A stretch of 64,000 bases of DNA from AWTP1-13 sp963770295 (GTDB lineage: Bacteria > Pseudomonadota > Alphaproteobacteria > Rhizobiales > Hyphomicrobiaceae): the NCBI GenBank assembly GCA_963770295.1, contig CAVYPA010000022.1, forward strand, positions 62,001-126,000, in the 5' to 3' direction. The notes under the pieces were generated by a model. That model saw only the letters and a list, made by a program, of their open reading frames with translations. It searched no databases and was not told where the DNA came from. Numbering within the stretch: position 1 is the stretch's first letter; each line of letters starts with the position of its first letter. Shown piece after piece: positions 45,666 through 54,283 of the stretch. A program made the position numbers and the translations under genes.

Positions 45666-46754
45666 CTATGCCGGCACCTGGGCGCGATGGCGCAGGCAGT
45701 GGTCGGCCAAAACCAGGGCCATCATGGCCTCAGCAACGGGGACGGCCCGGATGCCGACACAGGGATCGTGGCGCCCCTTGGTGGAGATCTCGGTTTCCCG
45801 TCCCTGCCGGTCGATGGTCCGGCGCGGCGACAGGATCGATGAGGTGGGCTTCACGGCAAAGCGACAGACGATCGCCTGACCGGTCGAGATGCCGCCGAGG
45901 ATGCCGCCGGCGTTGTTGGAAAGAAAAACCGGCTTGCCGTCATTGCCGATGCGAATTTCGTCGGCATTCGCCTCGCCGCTGAGTTCGGCGGCGTGCATGC
46001 CGGCCCCGATCTCCACACCCTTGACCGCGTTGATGCTCATCATGGCGCCGGCCAGATCCTGATCGAGCTTGCCGTAGATCGGCGCGCCCCAGCCCGGCGG
46101 CACCCCTTCGGCGACGACCTCGACGATTGCACCCACCGAGGAGCCAGCCTTGCGCACCTCGTCGAGGTGGCGCGTCCACGTCTCGACAATGACGGCATCG
46201 GGTGAGAAGAACGGATTGCGGTCGACCTCCTCCCATGACCAGCGTTCGCGATCGATGGCGTGCGTTCCGATCTGCACCAGAGCGGCGCGTATCGTCACGC
46301 CGGTCATGACCTTGCGCGCGATCGCCCCAGCGGCGACCCGCATGGCCGTCTCGCGCGCACTCGACCGCCCCCCGCCGCGGTAGTCGCGCACGCCATACTT
46401 CGCCCAATAGGTGAAGTCCGCGTGCCCCGGCCGGAACTTATCCTTGATCTCGGCATAGTCCTTGCCGCGTTGATCGACGTTATCGATCACAAGTGCAATC
46501 GGGGTGCCGGTCGTGACCTGGCGGCCCTCCTCGTCGGCAAAGATGCCCGAGAGGATGCGCACGCTGTCGGGCTCGCGGCGCTGCGTGGTGAAGCGCGATT
46601 GCCCGGGCCTTCGCCTGTCCAGAAAGCGCTGGATGTCGGAGGCCTCGAGCGGGATGCGAGGCGGGCAGCCGTCGATGACACAGCCAATCGCCGGCCCGTG
46701 GCTTTCGCCCCAAGTCGTAACCCGAAACAGGTGTCCAAACGTGTTGTGCGACAT
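45666..46754 (-). CDS. aroC: Chorismate synthase
   Basis: AroC makes chorismate from 5-enolpyruvylshikimate-3-phosphate with reduced FMN, the last step of the shared aromatic amino acid path. The 362-residue protein has GHLFRVTTWGESHGPAIGC at the N-terminus, DKFRPGHADFTYW, YRGGGRSSARETAMRVAAGA and the C-terminal GRHDPCVGIRAVPVAEAM. I use the ATG at 46754; the frame is open to 46937 without homology. Confidence 0.97.
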   Translation of the reverse strand: MSHNTFGHLFRVTTWGESHGPAIGCVIDGCPPRIPLEASDIQRFLDRRRPGQSRFTTQRREPDSVRILSGIFADEEGRQVTTGTPIALVIDNVDQRGKDYAEIKDKFRPGHADFTYWAKYGVRDYRGGGRSSARETAMRVAAGAIARKVMTGVTIRAALVQIGTHAIDRERWSWEEVDRNPFFSPDAVIVETWTRHLDEVRKAGSSVGAIVEVVAEGVPPGWGAPIYGKLDQDLAGAMMSINAVKGVEIGAGMHAAELSGEANADEIRIGNDGKPVFLSNNAGGILGGISTGQAIVCRFAVKPTSSILSPRRTIDRQGRETEISTKGRHDPCVGIRAVPVAEAMMALVLADHCLRHRAQVPA

Positions 46755-47056
46755 GGCCTGTGGCTTCTTTCGCCGAGGCGGCTCTTTACCGGCACGATGG
46801 CAAGAATGCAACGCAGCCGCGGCGGTCTCGGTCCGGTCTCGCACCTGCGAGACCGTAAGCACACCGGGCCGCCCCTTAACCTTGCAAACGAATATCGTGT
46901 CCTTTGCGCAACTTCGAGAGGTTAATGCGCACCACAATTCATTGTGCGTTCATTTAGCGGTCTCTAGCCTTCACCTGCGCTGTCGCGCACGGGCAGGGGA
47001 CAATCGCGTTTCCTGCGGCGCGCCGACGCCGAGTATAGAAATGGGAGGTACTTGGA
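46755..47056. other. Divergent control region of aroC and the Lys-rich protein
   Basis: About 300 bases without a supported gene. A perfect inverted repeat CACAAT-TC-ATTGTG lies at 46933-46946, a possible operator. GGGAGG at 47043-47048 is the ribosome site of the following gene. Confidence 0.4.
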
Positions 47057-47344
47057 ATGAGCATCAGCAAGACCCTTATCGCCGTCTTGGCCTTGGCGAT
47101 TGCCATCGCCTTCTCGCCGTTGTCGGAGCTGCAGGCAGCCACTCTGACGCCGGGCTCGAGCCCTGGCCTTGACAACGCCATCGTCAAGGTGGCGAAGAAG
47201 TCCGCCAAGAAGGCCAAGAAGGCGAAGAAGGGCAAGAAGAAATCTGCCAAGAAAGCCAAGAGCAAGGGCCCCGGCTCGTGCGGCGCCTACATGTACTACA
47301 GCAAGAAGGACCGCAAGTGCGCGGATGCGCGGTCGAAGAAGTAA
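47057..47344 (+). CDS. Small secreted Lys-rich protein with a C-terminal cysteine pair
   Basis: A 95-residue protein: signal peptide MSISKTLIAVLALAIAIAF...LQA, then a histone-H1-like run of Lys and Ala (VAKKSAKKAKKAKKGKKK and similar), ending CGAYMYYSKKDRKCADARSKK-like with cysteines 12 residues apart. No enzymatic function is recognised. A very basic exported protein could bind polyanions such as lipopolysaccharide, polyphosphate or DNA, but that is inference. A strong ribosome site (GGGAGG) and a perfect 14-bp terminator show it is a real single-gene unit. It shares the cysteine motif with the protein at 48508. Confidence 0.75.
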   Translation: MSISKTLIAVLALAIAIAFSPLSELQAATLTPGSSPGLDNAIVKVAKKSAKKAKKAKKGKKKSAKKAKSKGPGSCGAYMYYSKKDRKCADARSKK

Positions 47345-47356
47345 GACGGAACCGTT

Positions 47357-47396
47357 TTTGCAGGAGCCTGGGGGTTTCAGGCTCCTGCAAATTCTT
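47357..47396 (+). terminator. Strong hairpin terminator after the Lys-rich gene
   Basis: TTTGCAGGAGCCTG (47357-47370) pairs perfectly over 14 bp with CAGGCTCCTGCAAA (47378-47391), loop GGGGTTT, followed by TTCTT. It lies 12 bases after the stop codon. Confidence 0.8.
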
Positions 47397-47482
47397 AAGG
47401 TAAAGACCAGGTTCGCAGTCAAACGAGCGTGCGTGGTCCCGATGCCCTCACATTTTCGGGTTGTTGTCGGGGCGTTGCAGGC

Positions 47483-48235
47483 TCATTTGCCGAGCCGCTC
47501 GAGCGCCTCTTTGGCCTCCGCGTGCTCGGGCGCGATGCCGAGTGCCCGGCGGTAATCGGTGAGCGCCGCCGCCTGGTCGCCCAATTCCTCATGCGTAGCG
47601 GCGCGCGCAACCAAGGCGTCGGCATCGTTGGGCTGCAGGCTGAGCGCCTGGTCGAAGTCAGCCATCGCCGATTTGAACTCCCCCTTGCTGAAATAGGATA
47701 GACCACGGTTATAGTAGGGCCGGCTGCTCGTGGCATCGAGCCGGATCGCCTCGGAGTAGTCGGCAATGGCCAGATCGAATTCGCCACGGCTGTCATAGAC
47801 CTGGCCGCGATTATTGAACATGTCCGGGTCGGTGGGATCGAGCCGGATGGCCTCCGAATAGTCCTGAATCGCGAGATCCTGCTGCCCCAGCCGGTCGCGC
47901 ACGTTACCCCGGTTGAAGTGTGCAATGGCGCTGCTGGCATCGAGGGTGATGATTTCGCTGTAGTCGGCGATGGCCGCCTCCTGGTCACCCCACAACTCGT
48001 AGAGCACACCGCGCTGCAGCAAGGCTTCGACGCGAAGTTCCTCGTTGTCCACGGCGCCCTCGAGTGTACGCGTACAGGCTTGAATACGGGCGTTGAGATC
48101 GGCACCCTCGCTCTTGCAGTTGGCCAGCTGGTCGGCAACCGTCTGGGCCACAGTCGCGGTCGCGACGAGGATCAGCAGCACGGCAAAGACGATGGTCCTC
48201 GTGCCGACATTCATTCCCCAAAGGCTCGAACGCAT
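47483..48235 (-). CDS. Exported TPR-repeat protein
   Basis: A 250-residue protein with a hydrophobic leader (TRTIVFAVLLILVATATVAQ) and five to six tetratricopeptide repeats recognisable by spacing: AIADYSEIITLD, AIQDYSEAIRLDP, AIADYSEAIRLD, AMADFDQALSLQP and ALTDYRRALGIAP. TPR arrays mediate protein-protein contacts; the partner is unknown. The start at 48235 has AAGGCGG upstream; ATG at 48214 is an alternative. It lies between the two small Lys-rich secreted protein genes but on the opposite strand. Confidence 0.85.
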   Translation of the reverse strand: MRSSLWGMNVGTRTIVFAVLLILVATATVAQTVADQLANCKSEGADLNARIQACTRTLEGAVDNEELRVEALLQRGVLYELWGDQEAAIADYSEIITLDASSAIAHFNRGNVRDRLGQQDLAIQDYSEAIRLDPTDPDMFNNRGQVYDSRGEFDLAIADYSEAIRLDATSSRPYYNRGLSYFSKGEFKSAMADFDQALSLQPNDADALVARAATHEELGDQAAALTDYRRALGIAPEHAEAKEALERLGK

Positions 48236-48507
48236 GTCACCGCCTTGTTACTTCTCAGCGTGGCCTCATTTTCGTCCGCACCGGCCGCCCCCCTGTGGGT
48301 GCGCCCGCCCGCGCCCCTCACCGCGTTTGTAGGCACCTCTGGCGCCGGGCAAGAGGCGCTTTTTTGCCGCTGGGCGCCCAGGCCATGGCTTGAGGCGGGC
48401 GTCTGTGGCCGCAGGGTCACTCGGCAAAGATATGCCAATCAACTGCTGACATCGGCCGCAAATACCGCCTATGACTTCTGCCGTTCGGTTGGAAGACGGA
48501 GGCAATC

Positions 48508-48705
48508 ATGCGTTCAATGATCGTTGCGCTGACTTTGGCCGGTTTTGCGGCGTGTGTGCTGGTTCAGCCGGCAAGCGCAGCGAAAACCAAGATGGGTTGC
48601 GAGCGTGGCAAGCAGGTTTGGAGCGGCAGCGAGGGCAAGTGCGTTGCCGGAAAGTCCAAGTATGCCGGCAAGACCGCCAGCAAAACAGCGAAAAAGAAGA
48701 ATTAG
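48508..48705 (+). CDS. Small secreted basic protein with a cysteine pair
   Basis: A 65-residue protein with a signal peptide (MRSMIVALTLAGFAACVLVQPASA) and a short basic mature part: CERGKQVWSGSEGKCVAGKSK, then a Lys/Ala/Thr-rich tail ending KTAKKKN. The C-x13-C motif with an aromatic residue in the middle and KC[AV]x[AG][KR]SK after it matches the protein at 47057. Function unknown. GGAGG lies at 48497-48501 just upstream. Confidence 0.7.
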   Translation: MRSMIVALTLAGFAACVLVQPASAAKTKMGCERGKQVWSGSEGKCVAGKSKYAGKTASKTAKKKN

Positions 48706-48727
48706 GCCAAGCTTTTTTTGGCGAGGC

Positions 48728-48749
48728 GCATGACGCCCATGCGTCATGC
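48728..48749. terminator. Hairpin between convergent genes
   Basis: GCATGACG (48728-48735) pairs perfectly with CGTCATGC (48742-48749), loop CCCATG. A T7 run (48714-48720) precedes it on the plus strand rather than following it, so terminator function is uncertain. It overlaps the 3' end of the phosphatase gene. Confidence 0.35.
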
Positions 48750-49367
48750 CCCCGCCGCCGTCGTGCCGTGCGGTCGCAGCCACCGCATTGCGCCAGCTTC
48801 GATCACCAAGATGCAGTCCTGGGGCACCTCGAGCCGCATGACGTCGGGGGCTGCAAGGCCGAAGAGCACGGCGCGCAAGGCCCGACTAACGCCCCCGTGC
48901 GCGACCACGACGGTGTCGCCCGCGACCTCGGCAATCCACGCGCCGACACGCTCCGCCAGCATCGCGTAGCTCTCCCCACCCTGCGGCCGCCAATTCCAGA
49001 CATCGGCCTGGCGCGCCGCATATCCTGCCGTATCGCGCGTCGCAATGTCGCGCCAGGGCTGGCCTTCCCAGCTGCCGTAGTTGATTTCCATCAACCGGCC
49101 GTCAGTGCGGTAGGCGCGGCTGTCGAGGCCCATTTCGGTGCGCAGGATCTGCATCGTCTCGGTTGCACGCGTGAGTGGGCTTGCCACGTAGTCAAGCTGC
49201 GCCGCGCGATCGCCGAGGGCCGCCGCGAGCAGCTGACCGTTGCCCTTGGCTTGCGCGCGGCCGGTGGCGTTGATCGGAATGTCCCGTCGCCCTTGATAGC
49301 GCTGCGCCCGGTTCCAATCGGTCTCCCCATGGCGAATGTAGTAGAGCGTGACCCCCGTCTTCAGCAT
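48744..49367 (-). CDS. Histidine phosphatase family protein
   Basis: A 207-residue phosphoglycerate-mutase-like protein. It starts LKTGVTLYYIRHGETDWNRA, which carries the phosphorylated histidine (RHGE). SPLTRATETMQIL provides the arginine, the acidic LMEINYGSWEG follows, and VVVAHGGVSRALR holds the second histidine. Substrates in this family include phosphosugars and cobalamin precursors; none can be assigned here. I choose the ATG at 49367 with GGACAA upstream; the frame is open to 49472. Confidence 0.85.
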   Translation of the reverse strand: MLKTGVTLYYIRHGETDWNRAQRYQGRRDIPINATGRAQAKGNGQLLAAALGDRAAQLDYVASPLTRATETMQILRTEMGLDSRAYRTDGRLMEINYGSWEGQPWRDIATRDTAGYAARQADVWNWRPQGGESYAMLAERVGAWIAEVAGDTVVVAHGGVSRALRAVLFGLAAPDVMRLEVPQDCILVIEAGAMRWLRPHGTTAAGA

Positions 49368-49455
49368 TGTTGTTGTCCCTCGTATGCTCACAATGTGGCG
49401 CTGTAACCTGCGACGGGCGCGGGCAAGCTGGCAAGTCGTTGCTGCAAGATCGAAC

Positions 49456-50256
49456 ATGGGCGTGGGTCGCATGGGTCATTGGTTGCTGGCGACGTGTGCG
49501 TGGCAGCTGCGGCGTATCGCACTGTTGGGCCTGCTGAGCCTCGCCATGGCAATCGTAGGCGGGCATCGCGCCGGCGCCCAGTCCGGCGTTGACCTTCAGC
49601 TCGTGTTAGCTGTCGACGTCTCCGGTAGTGTGAGCGAGGCCCGCTTCGAGTTACAAAAACGTGGCTACGTCGCGGCCTTTCGCAATCCCCGGCTTTTGCA
49701 GGCCATTCAGTCCGGCTCGCAGCAACGCATCGCCGTGACCATGCTGCAGTGGACCGGACCGGTGCTGCAGGTGCAAGTGGTGCCATGGCGGTTGATTAGC
49801 ACAGAGGCATCCATGCATGCCCTGGCGGATGCGATCGAGGCCGTGCCACGCCAGCTGTTCGGCGGCGGCACCTCGATCAGCGGCGCTATCGACTATGCCA
49901 TGTCTTTGTTTGCCGCAACCGAGGCTAAAGGCGCCCGGCGCGTCATCGACATTTCTGGGGACGGTAGTAATAACCGCGGCCGGCCCGTTACCGAAGCGCG
50001 CGATGACGCCGTCAAGGCGGGCGTCAGCATCAATGGCCTGCCGATCCTCGCCCTCGATCCCGAACTTGATCAATACTACTTGCACAATGTGATCGGGGGC
50101 GCCGGCGCCTTTGTGGTCGCCGCCGCGTCCTATGAAACGTTTGCCGATGCGATCCTGAAAAAGCTCGTGACCGAAATCGCTGAAGTGACGCCGCGACCCT
50201 CCAAGCGGTGGGCCAAGCTGATGTCCCGGCGCCTTCGGACCCAGGCAGCCCTGTGA
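49456..50256 (+). CDS. Exported DUF1194 von Willebrand A domain protein
   Basis: A protein of about 266 residues with a hydrophobic leader ending AGAQSG, followed by VDLQLVLAVDVSGSVSEARFELQK, where DxSxS is the metal-ion-dependent adhesion motif of vWA domains. GGGTSISGAIDYAM and RVIDISGDGSNN supply the remaining MIDAS residues. DUF1194 proteins are alphaproteobacterial, periplasmic and uncharacterised. The start is unsure: ATG at 49456 or 49471; the longest frame reaches 49348. Confidence 0.8.
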   Translation: MGVGRMGHWLLATCAWQLRRIALLGLLSLAMAIVGGHRAGAQSGVDLQLVLAVDVSGSVSEARFELQKRGYVAAFRNPRLLQAIQSGSQQRIAVTMLQWTGPVLQVQVVPWRLISTEASMHALADAIEAVPRQLFGGGTSISGAIDYAMSLFAATEAKGARRVIDISGDGSNNRGRPVTEARDDAVKAGVSINGLPILALDPELDQYYLHNVIGGAGAFVVAAASYETFADAILKKLVTEIAEVTPRPSKRWAKLMSRRLRTQAAL

Positions 50257-50273
50257 GGGCGCGGCGGTGCGAG

Positions 50274-50297
50274 GCCCCGGGGCTCCGGGGCTCTATT
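50274..50297 (+). terminator. Possible terminator after the vWA gene
   Basis: GCCCCGG (50274-50280) pairs with CCGGGGC (50285-50291), loop GGCT, followed by TCTATTTA. The T tract is weak. Confidence 0.4.
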
Positions 50298-50545
50298 TAG
50301 GCGTTGTGGAGCCGTGGGGCAATGCGAGGCGCGGTAGACGCGGCGGGATCGAGCGGAGCGGCCCGGCGCGCGCGGCGCCGTGCGCCCGGGGTCTCCGCTC
50401 GGTGCCCGCCTACCCGGTTGGCCCGCCTCCTGTGGGGTTGGAAAGGCGATGACAGGCGAGCGCGCGGCACGCTATGGGATGGAGCATCCGCCCCGGCTTG
50501 GGGGCGCGCGGCGTAGCGCAGGCGACGGCGAGGGAAGGGGGCCCC

Positions 50546-51427
50546 ATGGAGAAGCGCGCGATTTTCGGGGGCAAGGTGCTGCCCTACCTGCTGCTCACAC
50601 CGCAGCTCCTCATCACCATCGTCTTCTTCTACTGGCCGGCCAACCAGGCGCTGTGGCAGTCCTTCTTGCTGCAGGACGCCTTCGGTCTCAGGACCGACTT
50701 TGTCTGGCTTGAAAACTATCGCTATCTGCTGGGCCAGGGCGACTACTACCGGGCGATGGCGACGACGCTCGTCTTTTCCCTTGCCGTCACGCTGTTCTCC
50801 TTATCGATCGCCCTACTGCTCGCGGTGCAGGCCGATAAGAGCATCAAAGGTGCGTCGGCCTATAAGACCCTCCTGATCTGGCCCTACGCGGTCGCGCCGG
50901 CCATTGCCGGCGTATTGTGGCTATTCATGTTTCAGCCCTCGCTGGGGCTGATTGCGCGCGGGCTGCGTTCGCTCGGCATGGATTGGAACCCGTTGCTCAA
51001 CGGCAACCACGCCATGGTGCTCGTGATCATGGCGGCGACCTGGAAGCAGATCAGCTACAATTTTTTGTTCTTTCTCGCTGGCCTGCAGTCGATTCCGAAA
51101 TCGGTGATCGAGGCGGCGGCCATCGATGGCGCCCGCCCGGTGCGCCGATTCTGGACCATCATCTTTCCGCTGCTCTCCCCTACGGCTTTTTTTCTTTTGG
51201 TTGTCAACATAGTCTACGTTTTCTTCGACACCTTTGGCATCATCGACGCCATGACCGGCGGGGGGCCGGCCAAAGCCACCGAAACCCTGGTCTATAAGGT
51301 CTTCTTCGACGGCCGGCTTGGCGGTGACCTGGGCAGCTCAGCGGCGCAATCGGTGATCCTGATGATCATGGTGATTGCGCTGACGGGCCTGCAATTTCGC
51401 TTCATCGAACGCAAGGTAACGTACTGA
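50546..51427 (+). CDS. ugpA: ABC sugar/glycerol-3-phosphate permease, UgpA-like
   Basis: A 293-residue permease with six membrane segments and the EAA loop SVIEAAAIDGARPVRRFWTIIFP. LLTPQLLITIVFFYWPANQALWQS and TGGGPAKATETLVYKVFFDG are typical of UgpA in sn-glycerol-3-phosphate importers. I start at the ATG at 50546 (MEKRAIFGGKVLPYL). No binding protein gene (ugpB) precedes it; the 289 bases upstream hold no gene I can recognise. A creatininase-family gene follows with a one-base overlap. Confidence 0.9.
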   Translation: MEKRAIFGGKVLPYLLLTPQLLITIVFFYWPANQALWQSFLLQDAFGLRTDFVWLENYRYLLGQGDYYRAMATTLVFSLAVTLFSLSIALLLAVQADKSIKGASAYKTLLIWPYAVAPAIAGVLWLFMFQPSLGLIARGLRSLGMDWNPLLNGNHAMVLVIMAATWKQISYNFLFFLAGLQSIPKSVIEAAAIDGARPVRRFWTIIFPLLSPTAFFLLVVNIVYVFFDTFGIIDAMTGGGPAKATETLVYKVFFDGRLGGDLGSSAAQSVILMIMVIALTGLQFRFIERKVTY

Positions 51428-52182
51428 TGGTGCGCTCTGTGATGTGGCAGGAGCTGACCGCGGCCGATCTCAGCGAGCAGGCCCGCGCCGACGCCATTGT
51501 CTTGCTTCCCGTCGCCTCGATGGAGCAGCACGGTCCGCATCTGCCGGTCGGTGTCGACAGTATCCTATGCGAGGGCGTCTGTCGCCGCGCCGCCGAAGCC
51601 GTTGTGCTGACTATCCCGGTCATCGTCGCACCGACGCTTTGGTGCGGCATGGCCGAGCACCATATGGCGTTCGGCGGCACCTTTACCTTCGATCTTGCCA
51701 CCTACCGCGACGTGCTCAGGAGCCTCGCCAACAGCATCGAGCGCCATGGGTTCAAGCGGATGTTGATCGTCAACGGCCACGGCGGCAACATCGCCGCGCT
51801 CGCCGCCATCCTGCCCGATCTTCAGCGCCAGTCCTCGCTCAAGATCCGCACCACCACCTATTTCGAGCTCGCGCAGCCGGCCATGCCCGCGATCTTGGAA
51901 GACCAGGACGGCGTCCGACACGCCTGCGAAGCCGAGACGTCCATGATGATGGCGCTGGCGCCGGAGCTGGTGCGCGGCGAGGCGCTCAAATCGGCGCATG
52001 GGCCGCCCCACGTCCATCGTCGTCCGCTGGCGCTCGGCCAATATCGGTCGTTTCGCGACTTTACCCCGTCGGGTGTGGTGGGCGATGCCCGGCGCGCCTC
52101 GCGCGAGAAGGGTGAAAAGCTGATGGTAGCCTGCGCGGCGGCCATCGTCGCCGCGCTCAAGGATCCGCACACCTGGGACTAA
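51427..52182 (+). CDS. Creatininase family amidohydrolase
   Basis: A 251-residue protein of the creatininase family of metal-dependent amidases. LLPVASMEQHGPHLPVGVDS gives the metal-binding Glu, His and Asp, MLIVNGHGGNIAAL the second His, and ACEAETSMMMALAPELV a glutamate. Members hydrolyse creatinine, formamides or other cyclic amides. It sits between ugpA and ugpE, with a one-base overlap to ugpA and about 6 bases to ugpE, so it is translated with the transporter. This suggests that the imported compound may carry an amide. Confidence 0.88.
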   Translation: MVRSVMWQELTAADLSEQARADAIVLLPVASMEQHGPHLPVGVDSILCEGVCRRAAEAVVLTIPVIVAPTLWCGMAEHHMAFGGTFTFDLATYRDVLRSLANSIERHGFKRMLIVNGHGGNIAALAAILPDLQRQSSLKIRTTTYFELAQPAMPAILEDQDGVRHACEAETSMMMALAPELVRGEALKSAHGPPHVHRRPLALGQYRSFRDFTPSGVVGDARRASREKGEKLMVACAAAIVAALKDPHTWD

Positions 52183-52188
52183 TTCGTG

Positions 52189-53037
52189 ATGGTCGAACGT
52201 CGCCGCTTCGGGAATGCCTTTGCCTATCTTGTGCTATCGCTGGGCGTCGTCATCATCGCCTTTCCGGTCTATCTGTGCTTGATCGGCTCGACGCACGAGC
52301 AAAGCATCATCGCCAACGGTCAGATGCCGATCACCCCGGGGCGCCTGCTCTTTGCAACCTACTACAAGACGCTCTTCATTGGCACCAGCGGCACCACGCG
52401 CGAGCCGGTGGGCCAGATGCTGCTCAACAGCTTCATCATGGCCTCGGCAATCGCTATCGGCAAAATCGCAATCTCAATCATCTCCGCCTACGCCGTCGTC
52501 TACTTCAAGTTTCCCCTCCGCATGGTGGCCTTCTGGCTGATCTTCATGACGCTGATGCTGCCCGTCGAAGTGCGGATCTACCCGACCTACAAGATCGCCG
52601 CTGACCTTCACCTGCTCGATTCTTATTCCGGCCTTGCCTTGCCGCTGATTGCCTCGGCCACCGCAACACTGTTTTTCCGCCAGTTCTTCATGACCATCCC
52701 CGACGAGCTGATCGAGGCCTCCAAGCTCGACGGCGCCGGGCCGTTGCGTTTCTTCAAGGATACGGTGCTACCGCTGTCACGCACAAATATCGCGGCCCTG
52801 TTCGTGATCCTATTCATTTATGGCTGGAACCAATACCTGTGGCCGCTTCTCATCACGACGCGCGATGACATGCAGACCATCGTCATCGGCATCAAGAAGA
52901 TGATTGTGACCGCCGATGCCCTGACGGAATGGAACGTGGTGATGGCGACGGCCATGCTGGCGATGCTGCCGCCCGTCGCCGTCGTGCTGCTGATGCAGCG
53001 CTGGTTCGTCAAGGGTTTGGTGGAGACCGAGAAGTGA
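52189..53037 (+). CDS. ugpE: ABC sugar/glycerol-3-phosphate permease, UgpE-like
   Basis: A 282-residue permease of the MalG/UgpE class with six membrane segments, LIGSTHEQSIIANGQMPITPG and the EAA loop ELIEASKLDGAGPLRFFKDTVLPLSR, and MLPPVAVVLLMQRWFVKGLVETEK at the end. A GTG at 52186 directly before the ATG is an alternative start. Confidence 0.92.
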   Translation: MVERRRFGNAFAYLVLSLGVVIIAFPVYLCLIGSTHEQSIIANGQMPITPGRLLFATYYKTLFIGTSGTTREPVGQMLLNSFIMASAIAIGKIAISIISAYAVVYFKFPLRMVAFWLIFMTLMLPVEVRIYPTYKIAADLHLLDSYSGLALPLIASATATLFFRQFFMTIPDELIEASKLDGAGPLRFFKDTVLPLSRTNIAALFVILFIYGWNQYLWPLLITTRDDMQTIVIGIKKMIVTADALTEWNVVMATAMLAMLPPVAVVLLMQRWFVKGLVETEK

Positions 53038-53188
53038 GCCCGTTGCCTCCATACCTTGCCTCGACGCGCTCGCCGGGGCGGCCTGGCGCAGCCGATAGGA
53101 GTACCGCGGTTGGGTGCGCGCGGGCCGCGGGCTCGCGCGTGGTGTCGGCTCGGCGAGCCGCGTTCGACCGACCGGTTGGGAGCCGCAA

Positions 53189-54268
53189 ATGGCCGCGGTA
53201 ACGCTTAAAAACGTGCGCAAGGTTTACGCCGGGGGGGTCGAGGCCGTGAAGGGGGTCTCCCTTGCCATCCCTAACGGTTCTTTCACCGTCTTGTTGGGTC
53301 CCTCCGGCTGTGGAAAGTCCACGCTACTGCGGATGATTGCGGGTCTTGAGACCGTGTCGGAGGGCACCGTCAGTATCGGCGACCGTCTGGTAAACGACGT
53401 CGAGCCGGCGGATCGCGACATCGCCATGGTGTTCCAAAACTACGCGCTCTACCCGCACATGAGCGTCTACGACAATATGGCCTACGGTCTGCGCAATCGC
53501 GGCGTGCCGAAGGCCGACATTGCCGCGCGCGTGGCGGAAGCCGCGCGCTTGCTGGCCATTGAGGATTTCCTCGAGCGCAAACCGCGTGCCCTCTCGGGAG
53601 GCCAGCGGCAGCGCGTCGCCATGGGGCGGGCGATCGTGCGCGAGCCGCAAGCCTTTCTGTTCGACGAGCCCTTGTCCAATCTGGATGCGAAGCTGCGCGT
53701 ACAGATGCGGGTGGAAATTCGACGCCTGCACAATAGACTGAAGGCAACGTCGATCTTCGTGACGCACGACCAGGTCGAGGCCATGACGCTGGCCGATATG
53801 GTGGTGGTCATGAACGCTGGTCGCATCGAGCAGAGCGGTGGTCCGACCGAGGTCTATCGCTTGCCGGCAACGCGCTTCGTGGCCACCTTCATTGGCTCGC
53901 CTGCCATGAACTTGCTGCCTGGACGCATTGCCGCCCCGGGCATCGCCGAGATCAAGGGTGGACGCGTTGCCTTCCGAGCCGAGGCGTTCGCCTGCAAGGC
54001 CGGCCAGGACGTCGACGTCGGCGTCCGGCCCGAGGACCTGACCTTCACCGTCCCCGATGCGGGCGACAAGCTGGCCTTCGTCAAGGACTTCGTCGAGGAG
54101 TTGGGCGCCACACGTCTCATTCATGGCAGCGTCGGGGCGGCACCCCTCGTCGTTGCGGTGGCGACCTCGGCACAGCTCGACGGCGCCGGTGCGCTGGCCG
54201 TCGATCCGGCGACCGTGCATCTGTTCGACATGCGGACTGGCGCCAGCCTTCGGCGTGGCGCCGTCTGA
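53189..54268 (+). CDS. ugpC: ABC ATP-binding protein, UgpC-like
   Basis: A 359-residue ATPase of the MalK/UgpC type. Walker A is GPSGCGKSTLLRMIAG, the signature is LSGGQRQRVAMGRAIVR, and Walker B is LFDEPLSNLDAKLR; a C-terminal TOBE domain (VGVRPEDL) follows. It energises UgpAE. I use the ATG at 53189. The 151 bases between ugpE and ugpC have no gene. Confidence 0.94.
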   Translation: MAAVTLKNVRKVYAGGVEAVKGVSLAIPNGSFTVLLGPSGCGKSTLLRMIAGLETVSEGTVSIGDRLVNDVEPADRDIAMVFQNYALYPHMSVYDNMAYGLRNRGVPKADIAARVAEAARLLAIEDFLERKPRALSGGQRQRVAMGRAIVREPQAFLFDEPLSNLDAKLRVQMRVEIRRLHNRLKATSIFVTHDQVEAMTLADMVVVMNAGRIEQSGGPTEVYRLPATRFVATFIGSPAMNLLPGRIAAPGIAEIKGGRVAFRAEAFACKAGQDVDVGVRPEDLTFTVPDAGDKLAFVKDFVEELGATRLIHGSVGAAPLVVAVATSAQLDGAGALAVDPATVHLFDMRTGASLRRGAV

Positions 54269-54283
54269 GGCGGCAACTGCCGG

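Noticed and set aside
46933..46946. CACAAT-TC-ATTGTG as a known operator
   Set aside because: The palindrome is real but matches no regulator I can name with confidence.
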